DNA of 12,014 bases from Pauljensenia sp. (GCA_029983625.1 JASBZF010000052.1:1-12014), one strand, 5' to 3'; positions 1 to 6,066 are shown, counted from the first letter of the stretch. Made by a program: numbers and translations. The notes: a model not told the origin generated them from the sequence alone.

Positions 1-19
1 TCCACACCAACCAAACTGA

Positions 20-211
20 GCAGGCACACGACACCAAGCCGAACGCGCCCTCGCCCACGGACGCTACGTCTTCATTCTTGACACCGTGTTAGACACCGCC
101 TCTTGGGCGCAACAGCTTACGCAGCGGGCTGGAGTTCACGTCGTACACTCACTTGACCACCTGCACACACTCCTAGAGCACACCAGACGCGCACACAACA
201 CAGCAGCATGA
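20..211 (+). pseudogene. C-terminal fragment of an unidentified protein
   Basis: An open frame runs from just after an in-frame TGA (17-19) to a TGA stop at 209-211. It has no ATG and only a poor GTG candidate (83-85). The translation reads like real protein rather than a shadow: a hydrophobic beta-strand-like segment (GRYVFILDTVLDTASW), then a helical stretch (AQQLTQRAG), another strand (VHVVHSLDH) and a polar His/Arg-rich helix at the end. I do not recognise the family. The in-frame TGA at its left edge could mean a nonsense or frameshift mutation, since a neighbouring frame is open across positions 3-95. Alternatively this is a small GTG-started gene. It converges on the HTH gene at 274-783. 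Confidence that it is residual coding sequence is modest. Confidence 0.35.
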
Positions 212-273
212 GAGCCTCACACTCGTCATCCTTGCTAAGCCCTTTCACCTCACATCACTGCCACTCTTCCTTC

Positions 274-783
274 TCACCGCACGCGTTCTTTACGTACTGC
301 GGCAAGAGCTGAAGCAACTTCTTGCACACTAGGGTCTGAGGTTTGTGTGCGCGTGGCTTCTTGGGTGAGTTCAGTCAGTATGCGCTTACGCTTAATGGCT
401 TGACTGCTGCGATACTTGTCAAGATCAGAAAGCATGATGTAGCGGTGACGATTTAGCTTCACGTAAGGGATTTTTCCTTCTTCAACAAGCTTGACCACAG
501 TAGGCCTAGACACACCAAGAATCTGCGCAGCTTCACCGAGCGTAAGCCGCAGATCAGTGGGGGCAAGTGTCATCGCCTGCCCTGCACGCATCGCACCCAC
601 TACTTCTTGCAGAACCTGGTACACCTCTTTGGGAAGAAGAACCACATGCCCACGCGCATCAACAAGGCAAGGACACGCAGAAAGATCAATCTTATTCAAG
701 GCTGATCGGTTTTCAGGTGGCATCACGATCCATGACCGACCCTCCACACAGAGTGTGTGCGTTGCACGTACTGTAGGTGTCAT
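274..783 (-). CDS. Excisionase/MerR-type helix-turn-helix protein, probable orphan antitoxin
   Basis: Encodes 169 aa. Residues about 80-125 form an excisionase-family DNA-binding domain: a LTLGEAAQILGVSRPTV helix-turn-helix followed by the wing EGKIPYVKLNRHRYI and a LSDLDKYR helix. Residues 46-75 (VVLLPKEVYQVLQEVVGAM) match the N-terminal helices usual in antitoxins of this architecture, and the tail from about 130 is polar and charged. In related actinobacterial loci such a gene normally overlaps a downstream PIN-domain ribonuclease gene. Here all three minus-strand frames close within about 30 bases after the stop, so no toxin is present. ATG 783 is used, although its upstream sequence (GTGGGCAG) is a weak ribosome binding site; the internal ATG at codon 21 (721-723) is an alternative. 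The DNA-binding assignment is secure. The antitoxin role is inferred from the family. Confidence 0.8.
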   Translation of the reverse strand: MTPTVRATHTLCVEGRSWIVMPPENRSALNKIDLSACPCLVDARGHVVLLPKEVYQVLQEVVGAMRAGQAMTLAPTDLRLTLGEAAQILGVSRPTVVKLVEEGKIPYVKLNRHRYIMLSDLDKYRSSQAIKRKRILTELTQEATRTQTSDPSVQEVASALAAVRKERVR

Positions 784-798
784 CTGCCCACACTACAG
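771..798. promoter_or_regulatory. Inverted repeat spanning the HTH gene start codon
   Basis: The arms CTGTAGGTGT (771-780) and ACACTACAG (790-798) are complementary apart from one bulged G and enclose the start codon (781-783) of the minus-strand HTH gene. This placement suggests an autoregulatory operator or an mRNA hairpin that limits initiation. Seen in sequence; the function is inferred. Confidence 0.35.
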
Positions 799-802
799 GT
801 AA

Positions 803-1021
803 GACGATCAAGAAAAACCAGCCCTGACCTTACAGACAAACCGAACCGTGCAAGCCAATGAGCATACGGGCCACCATGACGCAAAAATCGTCGGTCTTCA
901 CAAGCTCGTCGATGACGTCCAGATCCTCGGCCCCCACCCAGCGGCGCGCGCGTTCCTCCGTCTTGAATGTGCTGTCAGTGCTCTCTGGGAGTCTATTTGG
1001 CGTGATCGCCTTGATTCGTAG
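803..1021 (+). pseudogene. Start-less C-terminal fragment of an unidentified protein
   Basis: An open frame begins right after TAA 800-802 and ends at TAG 1019-1021 (72 codons), with no ATG and no ribosome binding site at its only GTG (848). From about codon 25 it has the texture of genuine protein: HHDAKIVGLHKLVDDVQ, then GPHPAARAFLRLECAVSALW, ending ESIWRDRLDS. This suggests the helical C-terminus of a larger soluble protein whose 5' part was removed, with the break near 800, next to the divergent HTH gene. The overlapping ATG-started frame at 858-1082 is a poor, Ser-rich low-quality translation. The fragment ends immediately before the relBE promoter. I do not recognise the family. A short GTG-started gene of 57 codons is possible but less likely. 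Confidence 0.4.
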
Positions 1022-1047
1022 TCAATCAGTAAAGACTGTAGTACAGT
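1019..1047 (+). promoter_or_regulatory. Candidate relBE promoter
   Basis: A -35-like TAGTCA (1019-1024) and a -10-like TACAGT (1042-1047) are separated by 17 bases, each matching the consensus at four of six positions. The -10 lies inside the palindromic operator at 1027-1055, so repressor binding would block RNA polymerase. Pattern-based only. Confidence 0.35.
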
Positions 1048-1055
1048 CATTACTG
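1027..1055. promoter_or_regulatory. 29-bp palindromic operator of the relBE operon
   Basis: The site is a nested, nearly perfect palindrome: CAGTAA (1027-1032) pairs with TTACTG (1050-1055), and GACTGTA (1034-1040) pairs with TACAGTC (1042-1048) around a central G at 1041. Only the A at 1033 and the A at 1049 break symmetry. It lies 27 bases upstream of the antitoxin start and overlaps the candidate -10. RelB-type and other ribbon-helix-helix antitoxins usually repress their own operon by binding such palindromes, with the toxin as co-repressor. The operator role is an inference from position and symmetry. Confidence 0.65.
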
Positions 1056-1082
1056 GTGCAGGTTGAAGGGGAAGGACAACTG

Positions 1083-1322
1083 ATGGGTAGCACGATCACG
1101 GTGCAGGTGAGGGTGCCGGACAGTATTGGGATGAGGTATGACAGGCTGGCTAAGCAGACTGGTCGCACGCGCTCTTACTATGTGAATGAGGCTCTTGCTG
1201 CTGAGATTGATCGGCTTGAATACGAGTACGGCATCATGAAACAGATTGAGGACTACAGGGCCGGTCGCCTAAAGACGTACAGTCTGGATGAGGTGGAGCA
1301 CAGCCTTGGCTTGGACAGTTGA
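1083..1322 (+). CDS. relB: RelB/CopG-type ribbon-helix-helix antitoxin
   Basis: Encodes 79 aa from ATG 1083, preceded by a strong purine-rich ribosome binding site (GAAGGGGAAGGA, about 1067-1078). A longer in-frame extension to 858 is rejected because it is Ser-rich, non-protein-like and would cover the promoter and operator. Residues 3-11 (STITVQVRV) form the N-terminal beta strand expected of a ribbon-helix-helix DNA-binding fold, followed by helices at about 13-26 and 28-50 (YYVNEALAAEIDRLE), with the TGRTRSYYV turn between them. The tail (about 55-79, EDYRAGRLKTYSLDEVEHSL) is the usual toxin-wrapping segment. The partner gene starts inside its 3' end, giving translational coupling. It should neutralise the downstream RelE-like toxin and repress the operon through the palindrome at 1027-1055. 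The family call is confident; the exact gene name is by analogy. Confidence 0.88.
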   Translation: MGSTITVQVRVPDSIGMRYDRLAKQTGRTRSYYVNEALAAEIDRLEYEYGIMKQIEDYRAGRLKTYSLDEVEHSLGLDS

Positions 1323-1578
1323 GTTTTCTGAACACGCACTCAAGCAGCTCGCCAAGCTCGACAAACAGGCGGCACAGCGCATCACCTCCAAGCTGCGCGA
1401 GGTCTCCCAACTTGAAGATCCGCGCAGTGCGGGCAAGGCGCTAACTGGGAACCTTTCACCCTTGTGGCGTTACCGCGTTGGTGATTACCGGATCGTGTGC
1501 GACATTGAGGATGGTGTTCTTATCATCCTTGTCGTGGATGTGGACCATCGCAGCAGGGCCTATAAGGCAAGAAGGTAA
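1306..1578 (+). CDS. relE: RelE/ParE-superfamily toxin, likely mRNA interferase
   Basis: I choose TTG 1306 as start, giving 90 aa (MAWTVEFSEHALKQL...), because it matches the usual RelE N-terminus and sits 7 bases after an AGGTGGAG ribosome binding site at 1291-1298. The upstream ATG 1288 would add an atypical MRWSTA leader. It overlaps the antitoxin gene by 17 bases. The sequence shows the N-terminal strand, two helices (about 9-36, containing AKLDKQ and RITSKLREV), the K44-A-L-T-G segment, then WRYRVGDYRIVCDI (R55, R57, R62) and HRSRAYK near the end (R82, R84, Y86). These basic and Tyr residues correspond to those RelE uses to cleave mRNA in the ribosomal A site. Length is normal, so toxin and antitoxin both look intact. 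A ParE-like gyrase target cannot be fully excluded, but the C-terminal RxxxY pattern favours RelE. Confidence 0.88.
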   Translation: MAWTVEFSEHALKQLAKLDKQAAQRITSKLREVSQLEDPRSAGKALTGNLSPLWRYRVGDYRIVCDIEDGVLIILVVDVDHRSRAYKARR

Positions 1579-1684
1579 GAAGAAAGCCTCACAGCTTAGC
1601 GACACTGAACCCACACTGAAGCCAAACGCGCACAAAAACGGGGGCGCGGGTGTGTTGGGTGGAATCGCGCATTTCTTGTCACAA

Positions 1685-1990
1685 TTAATACCTTCTTAGT
1701 GGATTAAACAGATACTCTGGCCTCAATCTTCCAGCAAGCGCAGAATTCATTTCACGCAATTCTTGATTATTGTCTTTTCGCTGTCCCATCATTGATTCAA
1801 CAACCTTAAGACTTGCACTACGCATGGATGACAAATGAAGAGACATGCTGCGGTCTCCACTCACATAGTCATACATATGAAAATGCAACACGTCGCGGCT
1901 ATCGGCTTCGCGCACACCCTCAAAGTTGAAATTCTTGCTCATATAGTCAAAGAGTGGAGTCTGGCATATGACCTGACTTCGCGTGTTTTA
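1685..1990 (-). pseudogene. C-terminal remnant of an unrecognised protein
   Basis: The minus-strand frame is open from about 1990 down to a stop at 1685-1687. An ATG at 1940-1942 would give 85 aa, but protein-like sequence continues upstream of it (QTPLFDY before MSKNFNFEGV) until a TAA near 1991, so the ATG is probably internal to a once longer gene. The visible sequence is polar and helical (VREADSRDVLHFHMYDYV, then SLKVVESMMGQRKDNNQELR), ending in PEYLFNPLRRY. I do not recognise the family. Its frame overlaps the end of the HTH remnant at 1947-2225, as if a deletion had joined the two. No ribosome binding site is evident at the ATG. Confidence 0.4.
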
Positions 1991-2225
1991 GTATCCCGGT
2001 TCGAGGTTCATGATGGTTGTTAAAAGGGGTGATGTTGAAAAGCTGACAGTTGAGGGTGTGGCAGATTCTCAGCAGCACATCACTTGTGAGGTTCTTATCG
2101 GTAGTGAGTCTAAGCATGATGATCGTAGATAGCGTTACTTTGTCTTTGAGTTCTTGTTTATTCATCTTTCGATACTGCAGCGAGTAATCGGATCTGGCGA
2201 TCCAGCTCACTGCAAGCGCGAACAT
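1947..2225 (-). pseudogene. Degenerate Cro/C1-type small HTH regulator
   Basis: The frame gives 92 codons. Residues about 20-70 (KMNKQELKDKVTLST...; TSDVLLRICHTLNCQLFNI) match the short stand-alone XRE-type helix-turn-helix regulators of the HTH_26 kind, whose usual form is MNKxxLxxxxGISxxTxxKL followed by VTTDVLLxICxxLxCxxxDI. Here the recognition-helix region reads STIIMLRLTTDK, missing the usual Ala-Lys-Leu pattern, and the protein continues into an unrelated tail (EPRTGILKHAKSG). Starts are ATG 2225 or ATG 2165, neither with a strong ribosome binding site. The gene that normally follows such a regulator is absent or reduced to the fragment at 1685-1990. A diverged functional regulator remains possible. 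Confidence 0.5.
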
Positions 2226-2260
2226 CAGCCTGGGTTGCAGTTGGTACCAACGAGAGTTCT

Positions 2261-2309
2261 TTCAACACCCTGCGCTCATTCAACACGCATTCAGCGCTCA
2301 GTGTTCAAC
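2261..2309. repeat. Short imperfect direct repeats after the hydrolase gene
   Basis: Two adjacent units share TTCAACAC at the left and GCGCTCA at the right: TTCAACACCCTGCGCTCA (2261-2278) and a version at 2279-2300 expanded by four bases. A partial third copy (GTGTTCAAC, 2301-2309) overlaps the hydrolase stop codon. The cause is unknown; replication slippage or a recombination scar would fit. Confidence 0.5.
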
Positions 2310-3930
2310 GACAAACAAGACCATCGTCAGGGAGCACTCCCTCGATAAAGAAATCTTCCACCACGCTCGTCACACAAGAATTCGCATCACGATCATAAGC
2401 CGTGTGCCCCCAGCCCTCGTTCGTCACGAGGATCCCAGAACTCAACTGTTGAGCAAGTGCCTTCGCCATCACATACGGGGTTGCAGGATCATGAGTCGTA
2501 CCAATCACAACAATCGGCGCACTCCCCTGCGCTGCGATCGGCCCCCTCTGCGCATGAGATGTCGGCCACTGTTCCAGTCCTGCGGACGCATAACCTGCGA
2601 TTGTGCCGAATACCGGAAGTTCAGAACGAATCAACTCCGCATTCTTCGCCCATTCAGCGATCGTACCCACCGGCGCATAATCGAGATTATTCACCGCCAT
2701 CAACGCTTCAATCCCATTAGCAGCATAATGCCCATCGTCACCACGATCGTTAAGAAAATCCGCAATAAAAAGTAACTGGGAACCGTCTCGGCTCTCAATC
2801 GCAGGAATAAGAGCTTGAGTGAGCATCGTATACGTGTCTTCTGAGTAAAGCATTCCAATAATTGCCGTTGTTGCAAGATTCCTCGTCAGCACACGTTCAG
2901 AGTCAGCAGTGACCAGAGGGGAATCGTCGAGACTATTCAGGAACGCAATAAGCTGACTCTTCGCTTGCTCATGATTTCCCGTCAAGGGACATGCGCTCGA
3001 CTGCTGGCAGATATCAATCCAATGGTTGATTGAGTCTTCAAATCCACGTATTTGCATGTCGTAGATCTCATTAACTGTTGCTGCAGGATCGATCGCACCA
3101 TCAAGAATCATCCTGCCCACACGATTCGGGAATAGTTCCGCATAAGTCGCCCCGAGGAAAGTTCCGTAGGAATAGCCGAGGTAATCGATCGTGTCGAGTC
3201 CGAGGACGGCACGGACCATGTCGAAATCTTTAGCCGCTGAAATCGTGTCGATATGACGGAAAAGATCACCGCTCTTTTCCGCACATCCAGCTGCGATTGC
3301 AGCGAATTCAGCTTGCGCCTGAGCAATAATCTCCTCCGGGGTTTCATCCGAACGCGAGCCTCCTCCAAGAATTGATCCTTGCGCGGTGTAAAGATCGAGT
3401 TGCGCATCGCTGAGGCATTTCACCGGAGTGGATGCGCCAACGCCTCGCGGGTCCAGAGCAAGCAGGTCATAGTGTTCAACGAGGGCGGTCCCTAAGTTCT
3501 CCTCAACCTGGTAGCTGAGGGCATTCACTGCAGCGCCTCCCGGTCCCCCGAGATTGAAGAAAAGGATCGGAGCTTCAGGTTTCCCGGAACGGTGGATGCC
3601 GAGGGCGAGGCTGATCTGCTCACCAGAAGGGTTTTCCCAGTCGAGGGGCGCATAGAGTGTCGCACACTCATAGGAACTCAGATCCGCCGGTCGATTTGAG
3701 CCAGTGGTCGTGATTTGGCTGCTCGCACAGTTTCCCCAGTGAATCTTCTGCCGGTAGAAGTCCTCAGCGCTCTTTGCTGTCACCTTGTCCGCTTGTGTGT
3801 GCGTCACGTGTGAATCCTCCATCACAGACACGATGAAACCCACGCCTCGAGAGATGAGTGTCCCAAGGAGGGCACAACCAATGAGGATGGAGACAACTGC
3901 GACGGCAATAACGGCTTTCGAGGATTTCAT
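2305..3930 (-). CDS. Exported alpha/beta hydrolase, S33 tripeptidyl-aminopeptidase-like
   Basis: Encodes 541 aa. Residues 5-36 are hydrophobic after MKSSK, a signal peptide or membrane anchor; LIGC at 16-19 fits a lipobox, although the hydrophobic run continues past Cys19. The catalytic machinery is complete: oxyanion loop NLGGPGG (126-132), nucleophile Ser254 in GYSYG, Asp481 in TTHDPATP and His509 in GWGHTAY. This is the arrangement of the Streptomyces tripeptidyl aminopeptidase (SlpD/E, TAP-like) family, which removes short peptides from N-termini outside the membrane. LDPRGVG (159-165) is also typical. Eight further Cys residues (68, 89, 172, 216, 308, 314, 519, 540) suggest disulfides and an extracellular location. 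The gene follows holB by 65 bases on the same strand and may be co-transcribed. The ribosome binding site is weak (CCTAAAGATC). True substrate unknown. Confidence 0.9.
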   Translation of the reverse strand: MKSSKAVIAVAVVSILIGCALLGTLISRGVGFIVSVMEDSHVTHTQADKVTAKSAEDFYRQKIHWGNCASSQITTTGSNRPADLSSYECATLYAPLDWENPSGEQISLALGIHRSGKPEAPILFFNLGGPGGAAVNALSYQVEENLGTALVEHYDLLALDPRGVGASTPVKCLSDAQLDLYTAQGSILGGGSRSDETPEEIIAQAQAEFAAIAAGCAEKSGDLFRHIDTISAAKDFDMVRAVLGLDTIDYLGYSYGTFLGATYAELFPNRVGRMILDGAIDPAATVNEIYDMQIRGFEDSINHWIDICQQSSACPLTGNHEQAKSQLIAFLNSLDDSPLVTADSERVLTRNLATTAIIGMLYSEDTYTMLTQALIPAIESRDGSQLLFIADFLNDRGDDGHYAANGIEALMAVNNLDYAPVGTIAEWAKNAELIRSELPVFGTIAGYASAGLEQWPTSHAQRGPIAAQGSAPIVVIGTTHDPATPYVMAKALAQQLSSGILVTNEGWGHTAYDRDANSCVTSVVEDFFIEGVLPDDGLVCR

Positions 3931-3995
3931 GATCTTTAGGGTATGACAGGAAAAAGCACAGTGTTCTCAACGAACGAGGATTAGGTGACGTCCAG

Positions 3996-5204
3996 CTAAG
4001 GCCGTAACGACAGTGCCATTGCTTCGAGTACGAGGAGGGCTTGGCCGTTCATGACGAGCCTACGACGGGCAGTTTCAATCGCTTCGATCCTCTTTAAGGT
4101 CTGTTGGGGACTGGATTCTTCCGCGATCTCAGTGGCCAGATCCTCAAGGTCTGTGTTGATGAGCGTTTGATCTGTGCCTAACTGTTTCATCAGCACGTCG
4201 CGGTAGATCGACAGAAGGTCAAGCAGTGTGCGATCCAGTTCGTCTGTCAGGTCACGCTTCGCTCTTTTGCGTTGTTGTTCCTCCAACTGGCGCAGCAGTG
4301 TCGCGTACTGACGCGGAGGTGTTTTTTTCGCCTCAATGCCGAGGCGACGAAACAGTTCCGCACGTTCTTGCGCGTTCAGTTCAGTGATTTTTTCCTTGCT
4401 GTTCTTCTTTGCGTGATCGTGCAGATTCCCAGCGGCGATGACGGCATCTCCGACGGAACGTACACGCACAAGATCCGTAATGCTTTCCCGTCTTTTCTTG
4501 CGCAGTTCCGGGTTCTGAGCGAGGGCGCGCGCTCGACCGATATGCGACTGTGCGACGCGAGCCGCTTCCATCGCATTCTCCTCATCCGCGACTCCTTCGC
4601 GGATGAGGAACTCAGCTACCGCCTTCACCGGGGGGATGTGAAGAGCAAGCTGCCGACAGCGCGAGCGAATTGTTGTCAGCATGTCTTCAGCACTGGGGAC
4701 GCACAGGAGCCATACTGTGCGTTCCGGGGGTTCTTCAATAGCTTTGAGTAAGGCATTCGCAGCGCGTTCATGGAGCCTATCGGCGTCTTCGATGATGATG
4801 ACGTGCCATAAGCCTTGCGAGGGTGCGGCTTGGGCTTCCAGGACGAGGCGCCGCGCAGTCGCGGTAGCAATCACCGAGGTTTCGGGCACGACCCAGCACA
4901 CGTCTGCGTTGGACTTCGATAGCGTTGTCCGGCAGCCCGGACACACACCGCAGCCTGGTTCTTCACCCGTACACTGCAAGGCAGCCGCAAAAGCCGAAGC
5001 TGCAACGGAACGCCCGGACCCAGGAGGTCCTGTGATCAGCCACGCATGGCTCATGGCGTTACTGTGCTCGTCCCAGTCTTGCCCCGCAGAATGAACGATG
5101 CTGCGCGCAGCACGCGCCGCCTCTTTTAAGGTTTTCACCGCGCTATCTTGTCCGACGAGCTGAGTCCATACGCTCTGATCGCCTGCGCGAGCACGCTCAC
5201 TCAC
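3996..5204 (-). CDS. holB: DNA polymerase III subunit delta'
   Basis: Encodes 402 aa from a GTG start whose GTGA overlaps the tmk stop. The clamp-loader subunit helps open and place the beta sliding clamp on primed DNA. The AAA+ core is recognisable: VWTQLVGQDSAV box (12-23), a P-loop-like GPPGSGRS (59-66), a four-Cys zinc module (C78, C85, C88, C91, with GCGVCPGC), a Walker-B-like IIIEDADRL (136-144), ANALLKAIEEPP (149-160) and the SRC motif (181-183). The invariant P-loop Lys is Arg65, fitting a delta' subunit that does not hydrolyse ATP; this appears usual for actinobacterial delta'. The charged middle (about 235-310) is followed by a helical C-terminal collar domain. It is translationally coupled to tmk. 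Confidence 0.96.
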   Translation of the reverse strand: MSERARAGDQSVWTQLVGQDSAVKTLKEAARAARSIVHSAGQDWDEHSNAMSHAWLITGPPGSGRSVAASAFAAALQCTGEEPGCGVCPGCRTTLSKSNADVCWVVPETSVIATATARRLVLEAQAAPSQGLWHVIIIEDADRLHERAANALLKAIEEPPERTVWLLCVPSAEDMLTTIRSRCRQLALHIPPVKAVAEFLIREGVADEENAMEAARVAQSHIGRARALAQNPELRKKRRESITDLVRVRSVGDAVIAAGNLHDHAKKNSKEKITELNAQERAELFRRLGIEAKKTPPRQYATLLRQLEEQQRKRAKRDLTDELDRTLLDLLSIYRDVLMKQLGTDQTLINTDLEDLATEIAEESSPQQTLKRIEAIETARRRLVMNGQALLVLEAMALSLRP

Positions 5205-6010
5205 AGCGGTGCGCCCTCATCTGCGAAGGGCCACAGTGTCGCCTGTCGCTCTAAAAGAGTGGCAAGAATCGGCTCAGTCACATCGGGGGAATCTTTCTGA
5301 GACTGCGGCGTTTCTTGGGAAGCGTCCATCCCGTCAGAGAAAGCTTCAGTACAGGAAGAAAAGTCGTCGTCTTTGAAGCGTTCTTCAAGGACACCTCTAA
5401 TTTCGGCGAAGACTTCATCGGGTGTGCCTACCGCGTCAATGACGACGATCCGTTCCGGCTCTGCGTCAGCAAGACGTAGATACTCGTGGCGTACTCGCTC
5501 ATGGAAGTCCATTGATTCTCGCTCCAGCCGGTCGGGCTGATCGGTACGCCTGCGAGCACCTACCTCCGGGGGAAGGTCCAGGAGGAAAGTCAGACAGGGA
5601 TGAAGGCCGTTTGTCGCCCACTGTGAAAGGGAACGGATCTCTTCCACCCCTAAGGAACGTGCTGCCCCCTGATAGGCCAGGGAAGAATCGATGTAGCGGT
5701 CACCGAGGACAACATCATCGCGCGCAAGCGCCGGAGCCACCACCGTCGCCACGTGATAGGCGCGATCAGCGGCGTAGAGCAGCGCCTCTGTCCTCGGGTC
5801 AACATTGTCCGGTCCGTTTTGCACGAGACGACGAATGTCGATTCCCAGCTCCGTTCCTCCCGGTTCGCGAGTGACCAGCACTTTGCGTCCTCGTGCCATA
5901 AACCATTCGCGCACGCGCTCGATCTGTGTGGACTTCCCCGAACCGTCCCCACCTTCGAAAGTGATAAAGACACCCGAGCCTGCGCTCTTCACACCAGCAC
6001 TCGCCACCAT
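5201..6010 (-). CDS. tmk: Thymidylate kinase
   Basis: Phosphorylates dTMP to dTDP for DNA synthesis. I prefer ATG 6010 (269 aa), which follows a good ribosome binding site (GGGAGG, 8 bases upstream) and puts the first strand right before the P-loop. The GTG at 6070, overlapping the topA stop as GTGA, would add 20 poorly conserved residues. From ATG 6010: P-loop FEGGDGSGKST (18-28), TREPGGT (47-53), the DRYIDSSLAYQG motif (104-115) with the catalytic DR-Y pair, and LID region RRRTDQPDRLE (153-163). The family usually has about 205-215 residues; here about 50 extra, acidic and Ser/Gln-rich residues follow the last core helix and end in LATLLERQATLWPF. The tail is probably disordered with a terminal helix. 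It overlaps holB by 4 bases and sits 56 bases after topA. Confidence 0.95.
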   Translation of the reverse strand: MVASAGVKSAGSGVFITFEGGDGSGKSTQIERVREWFMARGRKVLVTREPGGTELGIDIRRLVQNGPDNVDPRTEALLYAADRAYHVATVVAPALARDDVVLGDRYIDSSLAYQGAARSLGVEEIRSLSQWATNGLHPCLTFLLDLPPEVGARRRTDQPDRLERESMDFHERVRHEYLRLADAEPERIVVIDAVGTPDEVFAEIRGVLEERFKDDDFSSCTEAFSDGMDASQETPQSQKDSPDVTEPILATLLERQATLWPFADEGAPL

Positions 6011-6066
6011 GCGTCCATCCTCCCACGCGCCACCGGCATCTCGAAGCCTTCGACCTTCGGCACCGC

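Larger units (their letters stand above)
1579..2304. other. AT-rich intergenic stretch with decayed genes only
   Basis: Between the toxin stop and the hydrolase stop there is no gene I would call intact. The stretch is visibly richer in A+T than the flanks and contains two minus-strand remnants (1685-1990 and 1947-2225) and a cluster of short direct repeats (2261-2309). No tRNA, integrase, insertion-sequence end or convincing T-tract terminator is seen. It lies exactly at the downstream end of the conserved topA-tmk-holB-hydrolase block, consistent with accumulated insertions and deletions. Confidence 0.5.

Noticed and set aside
1..273. PIN-domain toxin expected after the HTH gene on the minus strand
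   Set aside because: All three frames contain early stops, and no DANVL-type PIN start is visible.
858..1082. N-terminal extension of the antitoxin frame up to ATG 858
   Set aside because: The translation is Ser/Arg-rich and unlike the family, covers the promoter and operator, and conflicts with the more protein-like frame at 803-1021. ATG 1083 has a strong ribosome binding site and gives the normal antitoxin length.
1478..1699. Plus-strand ORF overlapping the toxin 3' end
   Set aside because: It starts inside the well-supported toxin gene in another frame and has a low-complexity translation.
1998..2004. GGTTCGA resembling a tRNA T-loop
   Set aside because: Flanking bases do not form a T-stem, and no acceptor or anticodon arms can be found nearby.
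3805..3810. CACGTG as a further parS candidate
   Set aside because: It lies inside the hydrolase gene and lacks the GTT and AAAC flanks. The same applies to CACGTG at 5750-5755 (tmk) and 8698-8703 (topA).
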